Assembly: GCA_946629475.1 (NCBI GenBank)
Contig: CAMOXX010000177.1
Coordinates: 1 to 5,446, forward strand
From: an uncultured Blautia sp.
Lineage (GTDB): Bacteria; Bacillota; Clostridia; Lachnospirales; Lachnospiraceae
Reading direction: 5' to 3'
Length of the DNA: 5,446 nt
This document shows, piece after piece, positions 1 through 5,111 of this stretch (position 1 is the stretch's first letter; each line of letters starts with the position of its first letter). Below the pieces are notes generated by a model, which saw only the letters and a list, made by a program, of their open reading frames with translations, was not told the origin of the DNA and did not search any database. Made by a program: the position numbers and the translations under genes.

Positions 1-122
1 TCCTTAAAAAAGGTGGTGGACTCGCTCATGACGTCCTGCTGTCTTTTTTCTTCGTCTGTAGCCTTTTCAAATTTGCTTACATCTACCTGAAGGCTAAAAG
101 GATTCTTTTTTGGTGCATCCAT
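1..122 (-). CDS. oppC: Oligopeptide ABC transporter permease OppC, N-terminal part only (runs off left edge)
   Basis: Reading the minus strand from ATG at 120-122 gives 40 codons before the window ends. The product begins MDAPKKNPFSLQ and reaches SESTTFFK, which is like the cytoplasmic N-terminal tail just before the first membrane helix in OppC/DppC permeases; none of the membrane part is present here. A ribosome binding site (GGAGGA, plus-strand 134-139) lies 11 bases upstream. The oppB stop codon is only 21 bases upstream, so the two genes are translated from one transcript. OppC pairs with OppB to form the membrane channel of a peptide importer. The call rests on this short tail plus position directly after oppB, the standard family order. 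The remaining genes of the transporter (oppD, oppF, oppA) are presumably further left, outside the window. Confidence 0.8.
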   Translation of the reverse strand, partial: MDAPKKNPFSLQVDVSKFEKATDEEKRQQDVMSESTTFFK

Positions 123-143
123 ATTATATTGTATCCTCCATCC

Positions 144-1061
144 TTAATCAAGCTTAATACGCGGGTCAACGACCTTGTACATGATATCACTGAGCAGGTT
201 CATCACGACCATGATGATGGACAGGAATATCGTTGTAGCCATGATCATAGGATAATCGCGGTTGGTGATGGACTGTACAAACTGCTTCCCGAGTCCGCCG
301 ATATTAAAAATATTTTCTACGACCAGAGAGCCGGTAACAATATAGGCGAGCATCGGGCCTACATAGGTGATAACCGGAATCAGCGCATTGCGGAGAGCAT
401 GCTTAAAGATTACTTTTCTTGTGGAAACGCCTTTGGCTCTTGCGGTACGGATGTAATCCTGACTCAGCGAATCCAGCATACTGGTCTTGGTAAGACGGGT
501 GATATATGCTGTCGGGTAGGCGGCCAATGCTATGACGGGAAGGATGTATTTGGCTGCGGAGCCGCTGGTCGAAAAGACAGGCAGCCATTGCAGCTGGATA
601 CAGAATACCATCAGCAGCAGGGTCGCGAATACAAAGGAAGGCATCGCAGTGAAAAGCGTAGTAAAAAAGATGACCAGACGATCCGGCCAGCGATTGCGGA
701 AAAGAGCTGCAACAGCTCCCAGAACAACTCCGATGATGACTGCTACAAGAGCGGCAATTCCGCCGATTGCAGCGGATACGGAAAAGCAGTCCTTGAGGGT
801 ACCGCTGATATCACGCCCGGTTTTCAGGGAGACGCCGAAGTCAAAATGAAAAACATTCTTCATATAAATAAGGAACTGCTGCCAGACCGGTTTGTCCAGG
901 TTGAAGCGCTCCATCAGAACGGCGCGAACCGCCGGAGTTGTGGCTTTTTCAGAATTGAAGGGGCCGCCGGGTACAGCGTTCATGGCAAAAAACGTGATAA
1001 GGCAGATAATCAGAACGCTGAAGATTGCCAGCAGAATACGTTTGATCAGGTACTTTGACAT
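144..1061 (-). CDS. oppB: Oligopeptide ABC transporter permease OppB
   Basis: This 305-residue inner-membrane protein has the usual OppB/DppB length and layout. A membrane helix at about residues 9-28 is followed by a large external loop containing NAVPGGPF and a segment resembling the family's RFNLDKP(V)WxQF. Five more hydrophobic segments lie at about 98-121, 129-152, 172-190, 229-248 and 276-297. The cytoplasmic EAA loop at about 202-225 (DYIRTARAKG...FKHALRNALIP) docks the ATPase subunit. The C-terminal VDPRIKLD is also typical. With OppC it should form the channel for importing short peptides, although close relatives carry nickel or dipeptides, so the substrate is not proven. AGGAGG (plus-strand 1069-1074) lies 7 bases before ATG and fixes the start. 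A promoter at 1101-1129 makes oppB the first gene of the operon. A long reading frame on the opposite strand is a shadow. Confidence 0.95.
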   Translation of the reverse strand: MSKYLIKRILLAIFSVLIICLITFFAMNAVPGGPFNSEKATTPAVRAVLMERFNLDKPVWQQFLIYMKNVFHFDFGVSLKTGRDISGTLKDCFSVSAAIGGIAALVAVIIGVVLGAVAALFRNRWPDRLVIFFTTLFTAMPSFVFATLLLMVFCIQLQWLPVFSTSGSAAKYILPVIALAAYPTAYITRLTKTSMLDSLSQDYIRTARAKGVSTRKVIFKHALRNALIPVITYVGPMLAYIVTGSLVVENIFNIGGLGKQFVQSITNRDYPMIMATTIFLSIIMVVMNLLSDIMYKVVDPRIKLD

Positions 1062-1100
1062 ATGCTAACCTCCTGGGAAACGATCTATAAATCTTTGACT

Positions 1101-1129
1101 ATTATACATAATAATAAGTAGTTTAGCAA
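1101..1129 (-). promoter_or_regulatory. Sigma-A type promoter for the opp operon
   Basis: On the minus strand, TTGCTA (plus-strand 1124-1129) and a perfect TATAAT (1101-1106) are separated by 17 bases. Transcription would start near 1094, leaving a leader of roughly 30 bases before the oppB start codon, with the AGGAGG site inside it. It is seen as a motif match only, but spacing, orientation and distance all agree. Confidence 0.8.
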
Positions 1130-1199
1130 GGGAAAGTGTTAAATTTGCGGACATGTGCGGGATGCGGCCTGGAAAGGCAAGTGTACCCTTTCAGATTGT

Positions 1200-1221
1200 A
1201 TTTCACGAAATGTACACATTT
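1200..1221. promoter_or_regulatory. Two overlapping small inverted repeats in the opp/htrA divergent region (possible operator)
   Basis: ATTTC-AC-GAAAT (1200-1211) overlaps AAATGT-AC-ACATTT (1208-1221). Both have an AC centre with perfect 5-bp and 6-bp arms. They lie about 33 bases upstream of the htrA -35 and about 70 bases upstream of the opp -35, a reasonable place for an activator or shared regulator. A GTGTAC at 1181-1186 is the inverse of GTACAC at 1212-1217. No known regulator consensus was recognised. Short AT-rich palindromes also occur by chance. Confidence 0.3.
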
Positions 1222-1254
1222 TTCCCACAAATTCAACACAAAACGCAGATATAC

Positions 1255-1283
1255 TTGCAGCATAAGGTTGATAAAGAGATAAT
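1255..1283 (+). promoter_or_regulatory. Sigma-A type promoter for htrA
   Basis: TTGCAG (1255-1260) and GATAAT (1278-1283) are separated by 17 bases, each one or two mismatches from consensus. Transcription would begin near 1290, giving a leader of about 48 bases before the htrA start at 1338. Its position just upstream of the gene and away from the divergent opp promoter supports the call. Confidence 0.7.
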
Positions 1284-1337
1284 CAACAGACAAAAGAACA
1301 GACCATGATTTATGGTGAAAATAAGGAGGGTCTAATA

Positions 1338-2804
1338 ATGAAGGGTTATATGGATGAGAACCGGAACAATGATGAGATGATCGAAGAGAACAGCGGAAAG
1401 AAGCAGCATGTCAGGGATTTCCTGAAGAGAGGCCTTGCAGTCGGTCTTTCAGCGGCGATGATCGGCGGCCTTGCGGTCGGTTCGATGGTTTCCGCAGAGG
1501 AGAGCGGTGTTAAGTCAAACACAATCTCACTGCTGAAGATGGATAAGGAGGAGACGTCAGAAGACAGCAGGACAAAAGGCTCGATGGATGTTTCCGATAT
1601 CGTGGAGGAGGCAATGCCTTCTGTAGTTTCCATCACAACAACGAGTGTTCAGGAAGTTATCGACTACTTCAATATGTTCGGATACGGCGGATATGCTCCT
1701 CAGCAGCGTGAGGTGGAAGGCAGAGGATCAGGTGTTATTATTGGAAAGAACGACAATGAGCTTTTGATCGCTACGAATTTCCACGTTGTAGATGGAGCGG
1801 AAACCATTTCGGTCGGCTTCATAAACAATACTGCTGTAGAAGGCAAGGTCAAGGGCTATGATGAAGAAAAGGACCTTGCGGTGGTATCCGTAAAGCGGGA
1901 AGATATTGACAATGATACACTGAAGGAGATCAGCATTGCGAAGGTCGGTTCTTCGGATGATACCAAAGTCGGGGAACAGGTAGTAGCAATCGGGAACGCG
2001 ATGGGCTATGGCCAGTCGGTGACGACAGGTATTGTGAGCGCCAAGATCCGTTACTCTGAGAACAATGGCTACTTCCAGTCAGATGACGATGATTCCTCAG
2101 GAGTCAATATGATTCAGACTGACGCGGCCATCAACCCGGGCAACAGCGGCGGCGCGCTCCTCAATATGGACGGAGAGCTGATCGGCATCAACTGCGCGAA
2201 GCTTGCTTCTACAGAGGTAGAGGGCATGTGCTATGCGATCGCAATCAGTGACGTGGATGATGAGGTCATTGAGGATCTGATGAACGAAGAGACCCGTGAA
2301 AAACTTGAGAAGGATGAGCACGGTATCCTGGGAATTTCCGGAACAACCGTTTCCGCGCAGGAGGCCATGAAGTACGGGTTCCCGGAGGGTGTATATATCG
2401 CAGAAGTGACAGAAGACGGTCCTGCCGATGACGCGGGAGTCCGGGAAGGCGATTTTATCACTAAATTCGGAAGAAAGAGCATCAGCACAATTCAGCAGCT
2501 GATCGATTATCTCGACTACTACAAGCCGGGCGAGGAAGTTGACCTGACCATCATCCGGGACGGCGAGGAGAAGGTCATTACCGTTACACTTGGCGAGCAG
2601 ACGGAAGAGTATCAGAAGAATGCCGGCATTATAAAAGATGATGCAGAGGACGATTCTGATCAGGACGACAGAAAATCCGACCGTGATGATGACCGGGATT
2701 CGGACGACGACTATCTGGATGAGTATGACGACTTCAACGAGCATTACGATGACTATGATGATATCTGGGAAAGCTGGGGCGACGGCCTGTTTGGCGGATA
2801 TTGA
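1338..2804 (+). CDS. htrA: HtrA/DegP-family (S1C) serine protease with one PDZ domain and an Asp-rich C-terminal tail
   Basis: This 488-residue quality-control protease should degrade misfolded proteins outside the cytoplasmic membrane. A 31-residue charged N-terminus precedes a weakly hydrophobic Ala/Gly-rich segment (32-53) ending VSA-EE. It could be a signal anchor, as usual for HtrA of Gram-positives, or a cleavable signal peptide with a long N-region. The trypsin-like domain carries His149 (TNFHVVDG), Asp179 (KDLAVV) and Ser270 (NPGNSGGAL), so the catalytic triad is complete. One PDZ domain spans about 329-420 (GVYIAEVTEDGPADDAGVREGD). Residues 434-488 are a low-complexity tail with 27 Asp/Glu, ending in an aromatic/glycine-rich stretch. 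ATG at 1338 is chosen because AGGAGG (1324-1329) lies 8 bases upstream. An in-frame ATG at 1305 has no comparable site. The gene has its own promoter and terminator, so it looks monocistronic. Confidence 0.94.
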   Translation: MKGYMDENRNNDEMIEENSGKKQHVRDFLKRGLAVGLSAAMIGGLAVGSMVSAEESGVKSNTISLLKMDKEETSEDSRTKGSMDVSDIVEEAMPSVVSITTTSVQEVIDYFNMFGYGGYAPQQREVEGRGSGVIIGKNDNELLIATNFHVVDGAETISVGFINNTAVEGKVKGYDEEKDLAVVSVKREDIDNDTLKEISIAKVGSSDDTKVGEQVVAIGNAMGYGQSVTTGIVSAKIRYSENNGYFQSDDDDSSGVNMIQTDAAINPGNSGGALLNMDGELIGINCAKLASTEVEGMCYAIAISDVDDEVIEDLMNEETREKLEKDEHGILGISGTTVSAQEAMKYGFPEGVYIAEVTEDGPADDAGVREGDFITKFGRKSISTIQQLIDYLDYYKPGEEVDLTIIRDGEEKVITVTLGEQTEEYQKNAGIIKDDAEDDSDQDDRKSDRDDDRDSDDDYLDEYDDFNEHYDDYDDIWESWGDGLFGGY

Positions 2805-2845
2805 TTGAATCAGAAGCTGAACTTTGACGAAATCACTGATAGATT

Positions 2846-2880
2846 GGATGCAGGAGGATATCCCCCTTTCTCCTGCATCC
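2846..2880 (+). other. Strong RNA hairpin without T run, between htrA and its terminator
   Basis: GGATGCAGGAG (2846-2856) pairs perfectly over 11 bp with CTCCTGCATCC (2870-2880), leaving a 13-base loop. No T run follows, so it is not an intrinsic terminator by itself. It ends 12 bases before the terminator stem. It may protect the htrA mRNA 3' end from exonucleases, or be part of an alternative fold with the downstream sequence. The pairing is seen directly; the role is inference. Confidence 0.6.
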
Positions 2881-2892
2881 GGCAGGAAGGAG

Positions 2893-2938
2893 AAACCGGT
2901 ACGGCAGAACGCAGAATTCTGCCGCACCGGTTTTTTTT
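2893..2938 (+). terminator. Intrinsic transcription terminator of htrA
   Basis: AAACCGGT (2893-2900) and CGGCAGAA (2902-2909) pair with TTCTGCCG (2917-2924) and ACCGGTTT (2926-2933). This makes a long GC-rich stem with one A/C mismatch and a 7-base loop. Eight T residues follow at 2931-2938. It separates the htrA transcript from the redox operon, whose promoter begins 14 bases later. Confidence 0.93.
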
Positions 2939-2951
2939 ATAAAAAAAGTAC

Positions 2952-2979
2952 TTGACAAACAAAATATATTTGATAAAAT
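2952..2979 (+). promoter_or_regulatory. Near-consensus promoter of the peroxidase/thioredoxin operon
   Basis: A perfect TTGACA (2952-2957) is followed after 16 bases by TAAAAT (2974-2979), preceded by TGA, which gives an extended -10. Transcription would start near 2986, leaving a leader of about 90 bases to the peroxidase start at 3075. A promoter this strong would be expected to be held down by a repressor, which fits the candidate operator lying on its -10. Confidence 0.85.
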
Positions 2980-2988
2980 ATAATTGTA
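2965..2988. promoter_or_regulatory. Candidate OhrR-type operator and AT-rich palindrome over the -10 region
   Basis: TAAAATATAATTGTA (2974-2988) is a 7-1-7 imperfect palindrome. It matches 12 of 15 positions of the Bacillus OhrR box as I recall it (TACAATT-A-AATTGTA), with one perfect half-site, AATTGTA (2982-2988). A second inverted repeat, TATATTT-GATA-AAATATA (2965-2982), overlaps it. Both sit on the -10, where a repressor would block RNA polymerase. The operon encodes an OhrR-like protein, which makes autoregulation plausible. The consensus is from memory and the region is AT-rich, so a chance match is possible. Confidence 0.45.
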
Positions 2989-3074
2989 AAAAACATAAAT
3001 GATCAATATTCCGGATGGATGAGAAACAAGGAAGCAACAACATATAACTGGATTTATAAAAGGAGGAATTCCAC

Positions 3075-3620
3075 ATGAGCAGCATTTATGATTTTTCTGT
3101 ACCGGCACCGAAGGGTGAGGAAATTTCGATGAAGGATTATGAGGGAAAGGTGCTTGTAATCGTAAACACCGCAACAGGCTGCGGCTTCACACCACAGTAC
3201 AAGGAACTCGAGGAGATGTATGAAAAATACCATGACAAGGGACTCGAGATCATCGATGTTCCGTGCAACCAGTTTGCGGGACAGACGCCGGGTACGGATG
3301 AGGAGATCCATGAGTTCTGCACTCTCAAATATAACACACAGTTTCCGCAGATGAAAAAGAGCGATGTGAACGGAGAGAATCAGCTCCCGCTGTTCGCTTA
3401 TCTCAAGAGCCAGAAGGGATTCGAAGGCTTCGGCAAGGGAGTTAAGGCGCTGGCAATGTCCGCCATGCTGAAAAAAATCGATAAGGATTATAAGAACAAT
3501 CCGGATATCAAGTGGAACTTTACAAAGTTTGTTGTCGACCGCAGCGGCAATGTGGTTGCCCGTTTTGAGCCTACCGCAGACATGGCGAATCTCGACTCCT
3601 GTGTAGCCGGCCTGCTTTGA
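3075..3620 (+). CDS. Glutathione peroxidase-family thiol peroxidase (probably thioredoxin-dependent)
   Basis: This 181-residue cytoplasmic protein has the GPx fold markers in order: NTATGCGFTPQY with peroxidatic Cys36, PCNQFAGQTPG with Cys64 and Gln70, FCTLKYNTQFP with Cys82, and WNFTKF with Trp147-Asn148. Cys36, Gln70, Trp147 and Asn148 form the expected catalytic tetrad. Codon 36 is TGC, so this is a cysteine rather than selenocysteine enzyme. Cys82 lies where the resolving cysteine sits in thioredoxin-dependent plant-type GPx enzymes. That, plus a thioredoxin gene in the same operon, suggests thioredoxin rather than glutathione as donor. The protein would reduce hydrogen peroxide or organic hydroperoxides. 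It is about 20 residues longer than the shortest family members, through an insert near 114-142. AGGAGG (3061-3066) lies 8 bases before ATG. It is the first gene after the strong promoter. Confidence 0.94.
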   Translation: MSSIYDFSVPAPKGEEISMKDYEGKVLVIVNTATGCGFTPQYKELEEMYEKYHDKGLEIIDVPCNQFAGQTPGTDEEIHEFCTLKYNTQFPQMKKSDVNGENQLPLFAYLKSQKGFEGFGKGVKALAMSAMLKKIDKDYKNNPDIKWNFTKFVVDRSGNVVARFEPTADMANLDSCVAGLL

Positions 3621-3674
3621 CCTGCCGGATGCGAAGAAAACACTCCGAATGAGAGGATGCTGATTCGCTGCAGG
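3621..3674 (+). other. Imperfect stem-loop in the peroxidase/reductase gap
   Basis: CCTGC (3621-3625) can pair with GCAGG (3670-3674), and GCGAA (3631-3635) with TTCGC (3664-3668). The interrupted stem starts right after the peroxidase stop codon. Only four T residues follow a few bases later, so it is not a convincing terminator, though it might lower read-through or mark an RNA processing point. The loop contains a 12-base sequence repeated before the thioredoxin gene. A long open loop and internal bulge make the fold uncertain. Confidence 0.3.
3641..3652 (+). repeat. Short intergenic direct repeat, copy 1 (CACTCCGAATGA)
   Basis: This 12-base sequence occurs again at 5057-5068. Nearby bases are partly shared: ATGC(G/A)AAG before it and G(A/G)TGCTGA after it. 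Both copies lie in gaps between genes of the redox operon. One exact 12-mer pair is about what chance gives in 5.4 kb, so only the flanking similarity and location lend support. Confidence 0.4.
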
Positions 3675-3712
3675 CGATTTTGAAACGGAATTTCAGAGAT
3701 AAGGAAATAAAA

Positions 3713-4570
3713 ATGGAACGATATGATATTATTATAGTAGGAACCGGACCAGCCGGTGTGTCGGCCGCGATTACCGCGACAATCCGCAAAAAAAAGATTC
3801 TGCTGATGGGATCCTCTCATCTGAGCAGCAAAGTGGAAAAGGCGCATGAAATTCTCAATTATCCCGGACTTCCTGCGGTGAGCGGACCCGATCTTCAAAA
3901 AGCGCTTCTCGGTCATCTGGAGTCCATGAATATTGCTATTACTGAAGAAAAGGTAACTTTGATTTACCCGATGGGAGACTTTTTTGCAGTACAGACAGGA
4001 AACAACAATTACGAAGCTTCTGCTGTGATTCTGGCGACAGGTGTTGTGGCCGGCAAGCCGCTTCCGAATGAGGAGGAATATCTGGGACGAGGGGTCAGCT
4101 ACTGCGCAACTTGTGACGCAGCTTTATACAAAGGAAAAACAGTCGGGATTGTCGGCTTTTCGCCCAAGGAGGAGGAAGAAGCTGATTTCATGACGGAATA
4201 TGCAGCTAAGGTCGTCTATTTCCCGCAGTATAAAGAAGAAACCCACACCAGAGACAATGTAGAAGTGATACGCGAAAAAGCAGCGGCGATCGTACCGCAG
4301 GGCTTTAAAGCCGGCGGCCTGGAAACGGCCGAGGGGAACACATACAGCTTTGACGGGGTATTTATTCTCCGTGACAGTGTTTCTCCGAAGCAGCTGATCC
4401 CGGGGCTTGAGATGGACGGAAACCACGTTAAGGCAGAGCGGGATTTAAGTACAAACATTCCCGGATGCTTTGTCTGCGGTGATATTGCCGGTCTTCCGTA
4501 CCAGTATATCAAGTCGGCAGGGGAAGGCAATGTTGCGGCGCTTTCCGCAGTAAAATATCTGTCGAAATGA
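3713..4570 (+). CDS. TrxB-like FAD flavoprotein lacking NADPH motifs; likely ferredoxin-dependent thioredoxin reductase (FFTR type)
   Basis: This 285-residue protein has the thioredoxin reductase fold. The FAD Rossmann motif GTGPAG is at 10-15, ILATG at 106-110, the redox pair Cys131-Ala-Thr-Cys134-Asp at 131-135, and the C-terminal FAD motif GCFVCGDIAG at 251-260. The middle domain differs. Where NADPH-dependent TrxB has GGG(D/N)(S/T)A and then HRRxxxR, this protein reads GFSPKEEEEAD (148-158) and YFPQYKEE (169-176). It is also about 35 residues shorter than E. coli TrxB. These losses match the known ferredoxin-dependent, pyridine-nucleotide-independent reductases of clostridia; the electron donor here is inference. 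ATG at 3713 is chosen because AAGGA (3701-3705) is well placed and the FAD motif then sits at the normal distance from the N-terminus; an in-frame TTG at 3680 has weaker support. The gap after the peroxidase is 92 bases without a clear terminator, and the next gene starts 24 bases downstream. Confidence 0.88.
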   Translation: MERYDIIIVGTGPAGVSAAITATIRKKKILLMGSSHLSSKVEKAHEILNYPGLPAVSGPDLQKALLGHLESMNIAITEEKVTLIYPMGDFFAVQTGNNNYEASAVILATGVVAGKPLPNEEEYLGRGVSYCATCDAALYKGKTVGIVGFSPKEEEEADFMTEYAAKVVYFPQYKEETHTRDNVEVIREKAAAIVPQGFKAGGLETAEGNTYSFDGVFILRDSVSPKQLIPGLEMDGNHVKAERDLSTNIPGCFVCGDIAGLPYQYIKSAGEGNVAALSAVKYLSK

Positions 4571-4594
4571 GACAGCAGAAAATGGAGTGAAAAA

Positions 4595-5026
4595 ATGACG
4601 CAGACAGACCCGCATCTCAAACTGGAAAATCAGCTGTGCTTTCCGCTTTATGCCTGTGCACGCAAAGTCACCGGGCTCTACACCCCGTACTTCAAGCCGC
4701 TGGGGCTTACTTATACGCAGTACATAGTAATGCTTGTGCTGTGGGAGCAGGACGGAATCACGGTCGGAGATCTCTGCCGCAGGCTTTATCTTGACAACGG
4801 AACCATCACTCCGCTTCTCAAGAAGCTGGAGGAACATGGCTTCGTTTCCAGGAGCCGGAGCAGGGAGGACGAGAGAGTGGTGACTGTTCATGTGACCGAA
4901 AAGGGATGGGAGCTTCAGAGTAAGGCTTCGGCTATACCCGAAGAGGTAGGCGCCTGCGTAAGGCTCAATCCGGAGGAGGCGCAGACACTGTATAAACTGC
5001 TTTATAAGGTGATTGAATCATTATGA
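4595..5026 (+). CDS. ohrR: MarR-family peroxide-sensing repressor, OhrR type
   Basis: This 143-residue winged-helix regulator closely follows OhrR. The N-terminal LENQLCFPLYA holds the sensing Cys15. Tyr19, Tyr29 and Tyr40 stand at the same positions as the tyrosines around the active Cys15 of Bacillus subtilis OhrR. LGLTYTQYIVMLVLWE (36-51) is a family signature. The recognition helix is at about 67-81 (DNGTITPLLKKLEEHG), followed by the wing SREDERVV (89-96). OhrR proteins are dimeric repressors released from DNA when organic hydroperoxide oxidises the cysteine. Further cysteines at 21, 61 and 121 leave room for a two-cysteine mechanism, Cys121 being near the place of the second cysteine in Xanthomonas OhrR. 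GGAG (4584-4587) precedes ATG by 7 bases. The gene starts 24 bases after the reductase, so it is co-transcribed. No ohr gene is in the window; the peroxidase operon is the obvious candidate target. Confidence 0.92.
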   Translation: MTQTDPHLKLENQLCFPLYACARKVTGLYTPYFKPLGLTYTQYIVMLVLWEQDGITVGDLCRRLYLDNGTITPLLKKLEEHGFVSRSRSREDERVVTVHVTEKGWELQSKASAIPEEVGACVRLNPEEAQTLYKLLYKVIESL

Positions 5027-5056
5027 TTCTGTTCGGCACATATGAGGAATGCAAAG

Positions 5057-5068
5057 CACTCCGAATGA
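5057..5068 (+). repeat. Short intergenic direct repeat, copy 2 (CACTCCGAATGA)
   Basis: Second copy of the sequence at 3641-3652, in the 85-base gap between ohrR and trxA. Here the surrounding bases can form a weak 5-bp hairpin, AGCAC (5055-5059) with GTGCT (5075-5079), which the first copy cannot form, so the repeat does not appear to conserve a structure. Confidence 0.4.
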
Positions 5069-5111
5069 ACACAGGTGCTGACAGATTACAATATAACAGG
5101 AGGGAAAAAAT

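Noticed and set aside
129..1058. 309-codon open frame on the plus strand opposite oppB
   Set aside because: It is antisense to a clear permease gene, its translation is rich in His, Asp, Gln and Cys with no recognisable domain, and it has no good ribosome binding site. It is a shadow of the coding bias of oppB.
1146..1167. Three TGCGG repeats in the opp/htrA gap
   Set aside because: The units are only 5 bases with unequal spacing (10 and 7), which is not distinguishable from chance.
2097..2927. 276-codon open frame on the minus strand across the 3' half of htrA
   Set aside because: It starts inside the protease gene and runs through the terminator hairpins. Its hydrophobic Ile/Val runs are the complement of the GAT/GAC-rich acidic tail, not a real membrane protein.
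2979..2984. Perfect TATAAT as the -10 of the peroxidase operon
   Set aside because: It would give a 21-base spacer from TTGACA, which is too long. TAAAAT at 2974-2979 with a 16-base spacer and extended TGA is better.
3180..3182. Selenocysteine in the peroxidase active site
   Set aside because: The codon is TGC, not TGA, and the frame is open throughout without any need for recoding.
5079..5092. TACAAT (5087-5092) as a -10 for a separate trxA promoter
   Set aside because: No usable -35 lies 16-18 bases upstream, and transcription would start inside the AGGAGGG site of trxA, leaving no working leader.
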